From Ascaris suum (lineage: Eukaryota > Nematoda > Chromadorea > Rhabditida > Ascarididae), in NCBI GenBank assembly GCA_013433145.1, contig CM024183.1:7173703-7237702 (forward strand): DNA of 64,000 nt, given 5' to 3'. Below the pieces are notes generated by a model, which was not told where the DNA came from, did not search any database, and saw only the letters and a program-made list of their open reading frames with translations. Of this stretch, positions 25,290 through 38,493 are shown piece after piece. A program made the position numbers and the translations under genes. Position 1 is the stretch's first letter. Every line of letters starts with the position of its first letter.

Positions 25290-27700
25290 CGATTGCATTT
25301 TGACTAATTTAATTCACGGTCCTATCTGTGACGAGAATACATTCCACATTTTCCTTTCAAATGGCATTTCTTCATAGTTGACTCCAACTTAATTTCATCA
25401 AATGACCAAACTATTGCTTGCGTTCGAATCACTATCGCGATCTGGTTTCGTATCATTGCACCACTCCACACCCGTCGAAATATTCGCAAATGCGATTGGG
25501 CGAGAGAAAATGTTATACAATGAATTCGAGCTGCTTAATCATTATACAGAAAAATATCAATAAAATGAACAGCACTAAATATCTCCTATGAAAAGTTGAT
25601 CGGTTTGCGTTTTGCATCAAAAAAAAAAAAAAAATTAAAATATAACGATTCAAGAATCATTAACTACGCTCATCAGATTGAGGCGTAAAAATATTCCTTA
25701 TTGGATTGTGTGACATAAGCGATTATTCAAGAAGCACTATTGAAATGTACAAAATATATTTGAAAGCAATGTATAAAACAACGCTGATACCAAAGAAGAA
25801 CGCTCCATTATGTCATAGGCATATAAAGCTGTTGTATGATTATAACGACGATAAATCACATGTCGGCTAGGACATCTGCGTTCTTAAAGGCTAATTAAGG
25901 TGCTTTAGATGCAGGTGAATAGGAGGAGTGCTGCTACGTGCAAGTGCAACTACGTGGGGATTAATTCTGACATATTTTCTTTCGTATAAACTGATAACAT
26001 TCTGCTAGCGTTTCCACTCAAATGAAAACACATTCGCTATGCACATTGGTGCTAAGTTTATGGCAAAAAGGATTGCAAAATGAGTTGCAAAATTTATTGA
26101 CATTCTAATTTCATTTCATGAACGAGTTGTGCAACGATTTCATTCTCCTAAGTCACTGTTTTCTAAATTAGTTTTAATTGTTGCTTAATTACTTCGGTTT
26201 GAAAAACGATCAACATCAGAACCTCAATAAAATTAGAGGCCAAGATATCCTAACCTCGCCGATTTCAAGTGTCTAGGTCATTACACTCAATCACAGAATT
26301 GAACTGACGAGTGGTGATAGATCATGCAGAGGTTGTTAATATTATATGCGATGAAAAACTTTCATACAAATTAGAGGTTTATGATTTGCAGACTTATCTA
26401 CTGAAGTGATTATAAATCTATCTTCTTAATTACTTCCTCACATTAACGGTGAATAAATCTCAATCTTCAAGGCATTAAATTTCCGGCCTTATTTACCAAG
26501 GAAGTTCGTTGGAATTTGTTCTGTCCTTACCTTATAAAAAATGACCTTTCGAACTGTCTCTCAAATGGATGCAATATATTTGCGAAAAACCTGATAAAAT
26601 CTCATCTGTTGTATAACCTTTCTGCTAGTATTTCAGCTCCTCAAGCTAGTGTGATAAATTCAGTAAAAAGTCGAAATGATTGCAACCAGACAATCCCACG
26701 AGGTTAGGGGGTTGAGTTTCTCGACATCAGAATGCGGACAGAAGCCAATTTAGTGGAAGTTGGGACCTTTTATACTAACACTATTTCAGCAACGCATAGT
26801 GGCAAAAAACAAAGCAATCTATACAAAAATGTCATTTGTAATGCTAAGAATAATGAAATGCGTTTAAAGCGGCAAATGCCTATAGCGAGAAAGAATTTAT
26901 AACGTATATGTCATCGAGGAATGAGATGCGTTAAACCATGTAAATTTGTCGAAGAGCACAGGAAAATCGAAATTTGAGACACGAAGGGTATACATATACG
27001 AATAATGGTATGAGATGAACCAAACTCAACAAGTCCTTATCACAGAAAGTAGTTTTAACAGAGTTACTGAAGGTGCAACAAATATTTTCGGGGTATGGGG
27101 ATGGGGGGAGGAGCGAAATAGAAGAATGGCATGGAAAGGCGAGACCGTACTGTGAATAATGACAACCGTGAGGTGAAAACTGTGATGGACATATCGTTTA
27201 GGAAGCTTTAAGGCACCAAGCACCTCTTCTTTCTTGTCGATTGCTGCTTTGAAAGAATATTTGAAAAGCTAGCTCAGATCTCCCAACTATGTCATAAGGA
27301 AAACGTTCATGGGTGTTTTTCGTTGTCGCAATTAGTGCTTCATTGTGGGTCCTGAAGATCTACTTCCTCACAGGCCGAATTTTTTCATTGAGATCAACAT
27401 GAACAATCGACCATTCTCAGCAATATTCATTCATTTTATCAAGCAAACGCATTCCCATTTGCACGTGAAAAAACATCGCTTTCGACCCATGCACTTCCTG
27501 TCGTTGGTGTAACCGCATTATGCTCATTAAACAAGATTGCTTACACTCCAGCAATTATAGCATCTACCTCAAACCAGCACATTTCTGCTCTTACCTTATG
27601 TTTGATCCTATCAACTGCCCTTGTTCAGTATCAATTTCCGACATTCTTTGATCGCTGTGTCCGATATTATGCCATTCGAAGCTTTATCACTGACTTAGCG
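25290..27700. other. AT-rich intergenic sequence, no gene recognised
   Basis: One exon-like segment at about 26641-26702 (acceptor TATTTCAG, donor CGAG|GTTAGG) cannot be joined in phase to the candidate exons at 24.6-25.3 kb. Nothing else supported. Confidence 0.45.
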
Positions 27701-27713
27701 CTGCATTTGTTCC

Positions 27714-29056
27714 GTGGTTTTGCGTCGTTTGATAGCAACTTTGCTATGCTTCAATGATTTTACTGCAAACGTTATACGGATCGAGGAAACCGACTATTAT
27801 ATTCTTGACTATATGCGGCATAGACAATACATGATATACTACCAAGTCTTCTATCCGAAAAAAAGAAACAGCACTCAATTTATCGATCATATAATCAGAA
27901 AGTTTAACGTGTGTAATGACAGCTGCAAAAAAACTTATAGAAAAAGCGAAAGTTGGATAAGCTTATAAGCGTGAAATAGATTATTGCTTTATAAGCATTA
28001 CTAACTTTTGCTCATAATAGCTTTTGCTATTCCTATAAAATCTAATTGTTGCACGCTTTTGCTTGAAGAGCTTTGATAATCATGATATAATTTTTCGCAG
28101 TGCTCAATTTTGCGATGAAGAAATTTGGCGATCTATTTTCAGCTTATCGTTTGTCATATTTGGCTCTCCTAATCGAAGACGTATGTCAGCAGTAATGCCT
28201 AACTTCTGCTGTATGATCTAGTGGATGAAGTATTCGACAAAAGTTCGCTATTAGCAAAGACCGATCATAATCATCTCTACATTGCAGCTTTTGTTTCCAG
28301 CTTCACAATCCGCCCACCTCTATTGACGCACACAACTGAACCGATTGATATCAGCTTGGAATTTGCAACTTATCACCAACATGGAAGCAACGGTAACGTC
28401 ATCGTTGGCTTTGCTTCGCACCGAACAACACATGGCAAGGGGTAGTATTTTTGCGCCTCTCATGATTGTGGCTTTTGTGTCTCATTTGAAAAAGGGTGTC
28501 ATGCTAAGTCCTCCAGTCGTTTATTACGTATACGTTGATGACAATGGATGGATGTTTTTGCGTATTGCAAAATCGGCGCAAATGCGCGAGACCCATTATG
28601 GCGCCACTCAATAATGGACGGACAGATTTCCTTAATTACCTTCCTCATAACTGGCGATAAGTTCCTCTTCCAAAGACAGCTATCGGGGATTCTCATTAGT
28701 AGAAGATCAGCTCATCTACCATGCTGCAAACAGTTTATCCTCAAATTTTGAAGCACTGCGATGCAAGTTTCATCAACTGCTTCATATAAAATTGAGTTGT
28801 TGCAATTAGCGAAAGCTACCACTGGACACAATGCTTCAGAGAGAATTTGATTATATCTTATGGACTATGTCAAAGCAAAATGAAATGGAGCCTATGTATC
28901 GTTTTAGGTCCCATTAAGCTGGGAAACTTTTATCCATGCTTTGAAAGAGTTGGTCAACTCTTACAGTCTATCAGTGAATTTTATCATCGTATCACTATCA
29001 AACTTCAAACAGTGATGATTTGTTGCATTATTCATGACAAACATTTTGTAGCTTAG
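27714..29056 (+). other. Coding-like island, unrecognised, probably decayed
   Basis: Several consecutive open frames (27714-27968, 28221-28445, 28345-28614, 28548-28751, 28847-29056) switch frame and carry mixed, protein-like composition that is less AT-rich than the flanks. They do not join at convincing splice sites. One frame contains YVDD near 28534-28545, but none of the flanking reverse-transcriptase blocks. A decayed gene or transposon body is the best guess. Confidence 0.2.
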
Positions 29057-29157
29057 GACTGCAACGAAACCTGGATTGCGTTCACCCAAAAATGTTCTAC
29101 TGTTGGAACAAATAAGCGGGTAAGAGTGCTCAACCATTTGCATGTTTCCAGGAGCGG

Positions 29158-29172
29158 ACACTCTTCCGATCT
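29158..29172 (+). other. Illumina adapter-like sequence, possible assembly artefact
   Basis: The 15 bases ACACTCTTCCGATCT equal the TruSeq universal adapter with the segment between its two CTCTT copies removed. The last 12 bases match the adapter end exactly. In AT-rich sequence this is unlikely by chance and may mark a chimeric or contaminated join. Confidence 0.55.
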
Positions 29173-29493
29173 ATCAGAAAGGCACTCCTGAATTCCTGCG
29201 GAGAACACCATTGACCTGTACTGCAATGAAAAGCACCCTAACGCAACTCATGTCGAGGCGGGTGAAGAAATGCATTATGGAGGTACTTTCATGCGATTTC
29301 TGAAGGCAGTAGTCAACAAATAGGAAGGACTGATTAAGAGTTCGAAGTTAATAATTGAGGACTTGAAGTTTTATGAACGGTAAATTCATCACATTCTTCA
29401 CTCTATCTACTTCTCATTGCTATCGCTCTTTGTATTTCTAATTCCTTCTCCCAAACCTCGTCTCCTCCACTTTCTCGTAACAAAAGTGCCTGT

Positions 29494-29506
29494 TACACAT
29501 TCAATT
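29494..29506. repeat. Putative target-site duplication, left copy
   Basis: TACACATTCAATT, identical to 29787-29799. The pair brackets the SINE-like element exactly. Confidence 0.6.
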
Positions 29507-29786
29507 TACTTTAATCGACAAAGCATTCATTACGAATAAATGTCTCTTCATATCGCTTCCACTTCCGCTTAAGTGAGGTTGTAGTGTAGCGTGAAGATTA
29601 GGGCTTAGGCTCGTCTCCTGCCCATCGGATACTGACGAGTCGATTCATCGTTGTTCCGCTGAAGAGGAGACCTCTGACGTGCTGCACCACCCTCCCGCCG
29701 TTGAGGCCCCTGGTCGGAGTGACCCAGTAAGACGAAGCCAAAGAGTTTGCTGGGAGCTCTCTTCAAACCGATCTCGCAGTAAGCGG
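29507..29786 (-). mobile_element. SINE-like dispersed repeat, copy 2, with 13-bp flanking direct repeat
   Basis: This is homologous to copy 1 but in the opposite orientation. The left and right flanks carry the same 13 bases (TACACATTCAATT at 29494-29506 and 29787-29799), which looks like a target-site duplication and fixes the element ends. The AT-rich tail is at the left end, as expected for a minus-strand insertion. The minus-strand open frame within it is not a gene. Confidence 0.65.
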
Positions 29787-29799
29787 TACACATTCAATT
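29787..29799. repeat. Putative target-site duplication, right copy
   Basis: TACACATTCAATT, identical to 29494-29506. A duplication of this length fits target-primed insertion better than an LTR element (usually 4-6 bp). Confidence 0.6.
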
Positions 29800-31280
29800 A
29801 CTCTGTTTAAATACGACTCTTTCGTATTCAAAAGACATTCTAAATTCGGTTCATCTCATCCTATCATAATAATGCCTATACTCATAATATTTTAAGTGTT
29901 CTTGTTTCAGTTGCACTTCAATTTTTTTTGAGCGCCCCTTATTTGCACTTAGAACACTTTTATTCGTCGTAAATTTATGACACAAGATGCCAAGATGTTT
30001 CAATAGGGAGTAGTCCTCAAATCGTTCATTTTGAGAAGCGCCACAGGCGAATTAAACTTATAGGCATAAACTTATAGGTGAATTTTATTGCGCTCACATC
30101 TAAGTCGGCTTTTAATATTAATATAAATGAGATAGTATGAAAATAACTATAAAGTTGTCAGCTATTATGAAGTGGAATTACTGCATTAAAAGAATATCAT
30201 TGAAATAAGTGGTAACCATTTTATTTGAGCAGTAAAAATCATTGATAGTTAGAAGTTGTAAAATACCTCATGAGAGAAGATTTCAAATGCCATAAAAATG
30301 ACAAACACTAAAAAAAATGTTATAGTAAATGAATATTCAATGTGTTCAACAATATTCTTTTCTCGTTTTAGCACAAAAAGAATATTTACATATTATTCAA
30401 CAGCAAAGATAATAAACGAATTGAACAATAGAAAGTCGGCAATTTAATCGTCAATTCACCGCCGACATAAATGCCACATTGTTGTTGGCTATACTTATGG
30501 CGTTTTGCAAATGTAGAGGAAACGATGCTATATATATGCAAATGTGCGTTTTTCATTACGCACTGACAACATTTTGTTATATATGGAAAAATTTTTACCG
30601 GTATTAGAGAGCGCATATTTCAGTTTAGATGAAGAAATAAGGAGCGCATATATGAGAGTAGGGAGAGCGTAATTTACTACGAAGTTTTGAATCCGAACGC
30701 TTTTTTTTGCATAAAAGCACAAGTTGAGGTAATAATGAGGTAAAGTTTATTCCATTGTAAGACGAGATATTTATTGCAGCAGTTATGAATGCAAGCGAGA
30801 TAGCTCTTTTGTGAAAACAAAAATTTTTTGTTCTTTTTCATACGACGATGAAATTTTTTTCATTGAACAGCAAAAAAAAAACTTGAATATGAATAAATAG
30901 CAAAAAAAAAAATAATTAAAGGTTATAATAAAAAGATAATTTGGCATTATGCTTCATATCAACATAACTCATAGCAATAGTCTCGATGTTTTGCTTGAAA
31001 CTTCCCAAAAAAAAAAAAAAATTTCGGCACACAATTATTGACTATAGAATTGTCTCAAATTTTATTGTAATTCGAGCTAAATTTGCATAGTGTCGTCCAA
31101 ACTTTTCAATTAATCCACTACGTATGTGTTATTGCCAACCTTTAAAGATTTCTAAAATTTATTAAACTATGAGGAAAAACGAAGTGATTTCTCACTTAAT
31201 AATAAGCTTTTCTCCAAGCAAGAAAAAATTTTATCAACACTGAAAAAATATACATATTTGTAACAATCCTCTCACCTCCT

Positions 31281-31293
31281 CCCCCCCCCCCCC
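31281..31293. repeat. C homopolymer, 13 bases
   Basis: An uninterrupted C run flanked by CCTCCT repeats; quadruplex-capable on the minus strand. Confidence 0.95.
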
Positions 31294-31823
31294 TCCTCCT
31301 TTCTCATTTCTATAGAGGAAAGTCATCTGCGATATGGACGCTAGTGATTATGGTAGATATTCAGGAAGGTCACCCTCGAGAACGTTTATACAGGAACAAA
31401 AAGCTAAATAACGATAGCAGTTTTCTGTGGCTTCTGTGAAGCCACTTACTCATTTTTGAAGTGTTCCGCTTCCGTTTGCATTCCACATATATAAGGTCAT
31501 TGAGCGGTCGACAAGTTTTCGACGGTTATGGAAATTTAGACGTTCGCAACTGTACGATTTTCAAAATGGTAGTATCGTTGTATAGAGATGAGCGGAAATT
31601 TATGAAATTATATTATATTATTATATTGATATCGAAAAGGCATATACTATCACTATAAGTCATTATAAACGTATCGTGCACACCTTATATTAGAGCTGTA
31701 TTATTACAGAGGCCTCACGAATGCATTATTAGACTCTTATAGATGTATTAACACATATTATCACATATCGCAAACGTTTGACACTAATTGTGCCAACAGG
31801 AAAGTTGAGAATTCTGACCAGAT

Positions 31824-31879
31824 AGATGTCCGCAATCCAACGGCAAATTACGTAGTTTGCCGTTGGGCATCGGACATCT
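31824..31879. repeat. Compact hairpin, 24-base arms, 8-base loop
   Basis: AGATGTCCG and CCAACGGCAAA of the left arm (31824-31847) pair perfectly with TTTGCCGTTGG and CGGACATCT of the right arm (31856-31879). A 4-base internal mismatch separates the two stems, and part of the 8-base loop can also pair. The GC content is well above its surroundings. The size is within range of a microRNA precursor, but it could equally be the relic of a short inverted-repeat element. Confidence 0.9.
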
Positions 31880-32042
31880 GGACAATGGGCAGCTTAGGTG
31901 CAGTGACCACCGCACATATCGCATGTATTATTCTATAAGCGCATGGGCATGGGTTTCACTTCCAGAAAAAATTTGATAACTTGTTAGCTGCTTTGATATT
32001 CATCAAAATTAAAAGAGGAAATTAATTAAATTTGCTAACTGG

Positions 32043-32208
<166 letters not shown>

Positions 32209-33316
32209 TCATAAAAATTCCGTCAAAAAATTTCCTCATCTCATTTAGTAATAAAGTAAGAGGTTTAATTCACGGTTTTGGGCCCATAACACTTCAGTGA
32301 ATATTCGTACATGGTAGCTTACTGCTGTCTTTATTGAATGTTTCTCATCATCGAATATGATCGGTCGAGGCGGATATATCTGAATATTAACTGATAAATT
32401 CCTTTTACGACTCTCTGATAGATTCTGTATAATGATAGTGGATGCTATACAACTCTATATCAAATTAAAGCAATATGAATTCAACAAATAAATCACTGCT
32501 GAAGCTTATTCCTCACCATTAATTGTATTTAACTTAGAAAGCAATCCAGTTTTATAGGTAATTTTTTTATTCGTTTTAGTTTAAAGATTTCAGAAAAAAA
32601 TAGAAATTCCAAAATGTAGGCAAGTATGCACATCTGCAAACATACGGTTTCTCTTAGGTGTAGTTATAAGTTTGAGTTTTCTATACATAAGAAGGGCAAA
32701 ATCGTCCACAGGTTTTCTTCGAAATCCATTTAATAATGATCCAAAAAAGTGATGACTGGTAAAAGTGAAATCGAAATAAATAAGTTCATAAATGATGAAC
32801 ATATCTGAGGTTGAATGTTTTTTCTACGATGAGTTTCTGAGTGTTTATTGCAACGATGACTTGCGATAACATTCGCACCTTCGATGATTAATTTGTTCAC
32901 AGAGCACAACGAAGCAGGAACACTATCGAGAATGCCTTGTTTATCTTTATGATCCGCTACTGATAGTTCACTTCGTTTTTATCGATCGATATTGATTGAT
33001 TATCTCTTCTTCCGATCGCTATTTTCAGCAATATTCATTAGCGAAATGGCAGGAATGATAGAATTTTACAAAACAACTCTTCGTTCGAACTACAGTTCTT
33101 GCTGTAACTTTTTGTGAGATCTTTTGAGAGATGAAAGTGACCTAGCGGTTTACTGCGACCAAAAGGGTACCGTCGGAGAGGGTATCGTCAATCTATCTGC
33201 AAGGCAACCCACCTCTTTTTTGCAAAATCATGAGACTAATAGTGAAAAAAATAAGAGCTTGAAGAAATTTTTGACAAAAAAAATTTGTTCAGATCTTACG
33301 ACGTTTGGAATCTAGC

Positions 33317-33354
33317 TTTACCCTTCGGGAAAAAAATACCCTTCGGGGAAAAAA
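33317..33354. repeat. Short tandem duplication
   Basis: ACCCTTCGGGAAAAAAAT-type unit present twice side by side. Confidence 0.8.
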
Positions 33355-33618
33355 TTCTTTTAGAAATTTTGTCCAGGTGATGAAATTCATCGGAATCTGC
33401 AAGCAAAATTTTGCTTTGATTAATTCAATTAATACTTTCTGCTAATTTAAGAAAAGCAGGAGCATGAGTGTGGTGCACAAGCGGTATTCTCTCACTTCCT
33501 CCGACACGCTTCTCCACCTGTTTTCCAAAATACGCACATGGCATGTACCGTCGTGTTATGTTTAGTGTCGACTAGGAAGGCTTTCCAAGAGAGAGCTATT
33601 TTCTAAAACAACGAGCTG

Positions 33619-33754
<136 letters not shown>

Positions 33755-33759
33755 CAGCA

Positions 33760-34513
33760 AACTTTCATGCACTCGGTGCAATCTCTTAAATTGCACTAAT
33801 GATTCAAGTTATTCGAGTCATAAAATATGTCCATCATCATCCATAACTTCCCCAACGATCATCATAATATAGCAACACCATAATATTTCAATGCAGCTCT
33901 TTTTTCACTAACATTCAATCATTGAAGTAGTATAAAATGATATTATCGATTCTTCGCATTGCGTTATGTCAATGATGTTCTCATAGGTATTGAAAACGCA
34001 TTGATCATAACAAAAGATACGACTTAAAAAAAAACTATCATATTGATAAATGACAATAAATTGTTGATAGATGATCTCTTCACGAATGGTTGTTGCATTT
34101 CTTTTTCTTAGCTAGCTAATTTGTTACGATTATTTTATTGCTTTCTTTTTTCGACTGATATTTCATTTTGCAATAAAACTTCCTCATTCATATTCTCATA
34201 AATTATGAGATACATTTATTTTTCAATAATGTAATTAATCGTTGCTATTGACAAACGATATTGAGCAATAGTTTAGCCGCAAGTCGATGATGTACACGAT
34301 GTATCATCACAAAGAAAGTAAATAATTGACTGAGGATTACTTTAAAAAAAAAACACTCTCAACTCTTTGCAATTTATCGATTGCTTCGTTTACCTCCAAA
34401 GAAATGACTTTTATTGCTTTCACCTCATTACACCTCGAAATTTGAAAAAAAAAACGCAAGCAAAAAGTTCTAGAGAGAATTAAAAAAGAGTCGTGCTTTT
34501 CTTTTTTTTTCTT

Positions 34514-34545
<32 letters not shown>

Positions 34546-37500
34546 GAAAAGAATCTCAAAGACAAACCAAACAATCACCCCAACCCTCTAATTGGACTTG
34601 TATTTTTGGATTTTTATGAGCTAGTTATTGGCCGATTGGTCAATACCTGCAAAGGAAGTAAAATCTCGCAATGGTAGAAAAAGCGCATTTTTAGATTTTG
34701 TTATCCAATTGGAATTTAGCGGCGGAAACTGAAATTTCGGAACAAAAAAAAAATTCGGTAGTGAAAATTCAATGAAAATATTAAGTGAAAAGCCTTCTTA
34801 ATAAAATTTCAATTGTATATTTTACAGCAAGAAATGCATTCCGGAAAATTTCTCCTCTTTCGGATAGTCTTCCGGAAAATTCCGAAAAATCATAAATAAA
34901 TTCGACAATTTTCTTCTCAAATGCGATCACAAGACTTACTAAGCTCAATACTTTCATTGTCATTTCTTGCAATATTTTCACTTGAGGGGAGTTCGGCGGT
35001 CATCTGAGGAATGCGATCTCCAATTTGAGCTGCATAAGCTGAGGGCAAACGTCCCTAATGGGAAGTGAAGTATGGCTTTCTGTTCTCCAGAAAAATTCAA
35101 CTCGAGTGGGGTGACACAACCGAAAACCGAAGCAAGCGCTATCTAAACTCGGAATCGAGTAGCTTGCATGTGAAAAAATTGGAAGTTTTCTTTAGCTATA
35201 AGTCTTAAGTAGAAATGACTGCGTCCCCAGTGTTGACCCATCCTGTCGACCACTTCCCACATCTCATCTCCGTCTTCCCGAATATATCGCATTTGAGGGC
35301 TATTGCTTTCTACTGACTTGCTGAAAATTTTGAGCTGCCCGCTGCATCATTTTCATATGGAGTTTTATGACTCAAAATGTCGCTGTGAGGTGGAAGGAAT
35401 AAAAGAAAAGTAAACTTTGATATTTTCTCCAAAAAAAAAAGTTAAAATACAAATGTCCAATAATTTTTCAGCTTAACATAACAGTGAAATATCTATAATC
35501 ATCGCACATAATAAACTACAAGCAATTATGATTCATCGAGCGAAAATTTCCATTTTTCCTACACAAAAAGTAATGGAGGTACATATGTTAAGATGATCTT
35601 CAAACTGGTCTATGGGAATTAACTGAAACAACTGGCTAATAAGAATAAACAGAGAATTAGCAACAAATATTTGACGACGAAAACCAAACACAAAAAAGTG
35701 AGGAAAGTAAGCTACAAGATTAGAGGCACCGAACATTTTATTAGTTGTGCTCTTCAGATCAACCGCACTCATAAATTGTTGTAAAAAAATAAATACACAT
35801 TAATGCATTACTATATAAAGAACAATATCTCAAATAAACCGTTCTACAAAAGGTTGATTGACAACATTTTGTTCAATTGTTGACTGTGAAATCGAATTCC
35901 ACATGAAAATTTTTGATCGCCTCAAATGGCTACATCGTCTTCTAAGACCATCGGATAAATCGGAGATTGGGTACAGAGATCAATTTATGGCGTAAATTGT
36001 ATAGGTCCAACTGCATTTGTCTGGCCTTTTTGGTACTCACGCTGAAGCTATCAGTTTAGCCCCATGTCGTTACTTGGCTGTACTCTAACATAGGTAGAGA
36101 GGCAAGTAGGAAGGCGGGAGTAACGTCACTGAAATGTCTCATCTCATAAAATGGTTTGAAATGCACTTGTTAAAAGTGATATATTGTGGGTCCCATTATC
36201 GTAATCTTCATACGAATCAGGATCGGTTGCGCAGATCGACGACGCGAACATCCGAATATCCGTTGAAATAAGCGTGAATTTATTTAGATGCATATTTCAA
36301 TAATGAATGGAAAATGAAGAAATTATGAACATATGAATAACGGATGCATTGTGAAATTGAAACATATTCACTGATTGAAGATTTAGTGAAATTACCATTC
36401 AATTGTCGGCAATTATGAAATTCTTCGAAGTAAAACGATAGGTAATCAAAGATATTCGTATAAAATAGAGGTAAATATTTATTAAATGAATAAATGAATA
36501 TTTATTCATTAATGAAATAAACAATAAAGTAGAACTCGTTATCAATAGATTTTATTTTAGTCAATAGATCATTAGCGAATAAATGATATGATATAGTAAT
36601 GAGGTTGTATTGACAAAAAATATGCTTTAATAAGTATATCAATGAAGCCTTCATATTTTATTTACTTCAAGCATAAAACAAAACAGATGAAATATACCTC
36701 ACATTAAAATTCAATTTACTAAGGAATTAAATTGATCGATTGGAAATAATTTGATTTTATCCGAGGAAAAAAATTAAGTATGATACACTCCTGTCTAGTG
36801 TAAATTAATCAGACAAGGCATAAGAATCTATTAAGAATCTAGCAGCCGTTTGGATCATATTTACACTCATTTCTACAAAATCTTTACCACTTGCAATTTG
36901 CAAAAATATTTGCATAACATAGAAATAAATTGATCAACTAGAAGCAACTGTATTTCACTTACTATCGCTTAAATTTCAATATTATTTTCATTTTGCATTC
37001 TTATGCTCACATTGAGAAATATTGCAAATATTTCAATAACTATTCATTTTGCATTTGCATTCAACAATATTGCAATTATACGTTGAATTGCAATAAAGCC
37101 AAGAAACTTTCCGATCGGTATACCAAAATATTGTATTACTTCAATTGCATTGCTAAAATAACGAAATCAATGAAGAAAATAAAGAGATTTTCAAGAGAAT
37201 TGCACTTCAAATATTTGCATACTTGAGAAAAAACTTAGAAGAGTGAGCTAAAATCTTCAAAATCGATTGATTAAAAATGCAATATTGCATTAAAACTGCT
37301 TAACGTTTAATACGACATTTGAGCCGGTTGTCTATTTTTGAATTTGCATCCCTCCTATATGCATTCATAAATAATAAGTGTCAATAGTGCAATATTCAAA
37401 TTATATTTCAGCGCTGTTATTTATTGAAAATTGTTCATTTTTGAAATTGCGCCTCCACTTTGAGGTGGATGATTGCATTTCATATGGCTCATTTAAAAAT

Positions 37501-38020
37501 TGCATTGCAAAATTCGAATCATTTTATACTCGTGAAAAAATTAAAAAAATTTTTACAATTTAAGTTTTTTTCTATTTTACTCGAGTTTTTTCTTAAAAAT
37601 TCAAGGAAAATTTTTTTAGTGCTTTCTTTTTTTTTTTTTATTTCGTCGATATTTCCGCTATATTTTCATCTTATTGTCTTTAATAGAAGCACATAGATTA
37701 TTGTTATGTTGATTTCGTTTCTAATTAACTCTTTTGATATTTATGTTTTTTTTTTCTTTAAATTCTTCTTTTATGGGTAATTTGTTTCGTAATGTTACGC
37801 AGTTGTACTTCGTAATGCTTTTATTGCTAATTCATAGTGACTTTATTCGTTATACAGCAAAAAAAAAAAAGAGTTCATTTCTGTAATATTCTCAAATAAC
37901 GATGTTTATTTATGTCGTTTTGATGTAATTGTGCACTATTCCAATAAATCATTATCAAATTCTACATATCAAATTGAGAAAATGAAATATTTTCGCTCAA
38001 GAATAATATCCACCCGATCT
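33760..38020. other. AT-rich intergenic sequence, no named gene
   Basis: It includes a CT-rich tract (34511-34545), a 79-codon ATG-to-TGA minus-strand frame at 35533-35772 with a hydrophobic middle but no recognised family, GC-richer unassigned blocks near 35000-35350 and 35880-36260, and a dense TTGCA-word cluster at about 36890-37520 that grades into phased A/T runs at 37500-37760. Confidence 0.45.
34511..34545. repeat. (CT)n microsatellite
   Basis: CTCTCT repeats with two CTTT interruptions, preceded by a T-rich run. Confidence 0.95.
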
Positions 38021-38027
38021 ATGGACA

Positions 38028-38493
38028 CTAACTCTTGGCTTTTAAACTCTTGGGTAACTTTGGGGTTATAAACTCTTGGGTAACTCTTGGGGTTATAAAC
38101 TCTTGGGTAACTCTTGGGTAACTCTTGGGGTTTTAAACTCTTGGGTAACTCTTGGGGTTATAAACACTTGGGTAACTCTTGGGCTTATAAACTCTTGGGT
38201 AACTCTTGGGTAACTCTTGGGGTTATAAACTCTTGGGTAACTCTTGGGTAACTCTTGGGTTTTAAACTCTTGGATAACTCTTGGGGTTATAAACTCTTGG
38301 GTAACTCTTGGGTAACTCTTGGGGTTTTAAACTCTTGGGTAACTCTTGGGTAACTCTTGGGTAACTCTTGGGGTTTTAAACTCTTGGATAACTCTTGGGG
38401 TTATAAACACTTGGGTAACTCTTGGGGTTATAAACTCTTGGGTAACTCTTGGGTAACTCTTGGGCTTATAAACACTTGGGTAACTGTTGGGAT
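38028..38493. repeat. Minisatellite, AACTCTTGGG-based
   Basis: An 11-base unit TAACTCTTGGG alternates with a longer unit containing GTTATAAACTCTTGGG or GTTTTAAACTCTTGGG, giving a higher-order pattern over about 465 bp. Variant units (AACACTTGGG, TGGATAACT) are interspersed. The minus-strand frame through it encodes only repeated PRVTQEF-like blocks and is not a gene. Confidence 0.97.

Larger units (their letters stand above)
29800..32040. other. AT-rich intergenic sequence, no gene recognised
   Basis: Only short low-complexity open frames are present. Structured items are a C13 run at 31281-31293 and a compact hairpin at 31824-31879. Confidence 0.5.

Noticed and set aside
28534..28545. YVDD, the reverse-transcriptase active-site motif
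   Set aside because: The residues before and after do not match any retroelement class, and no other polymerase block is present nearby.
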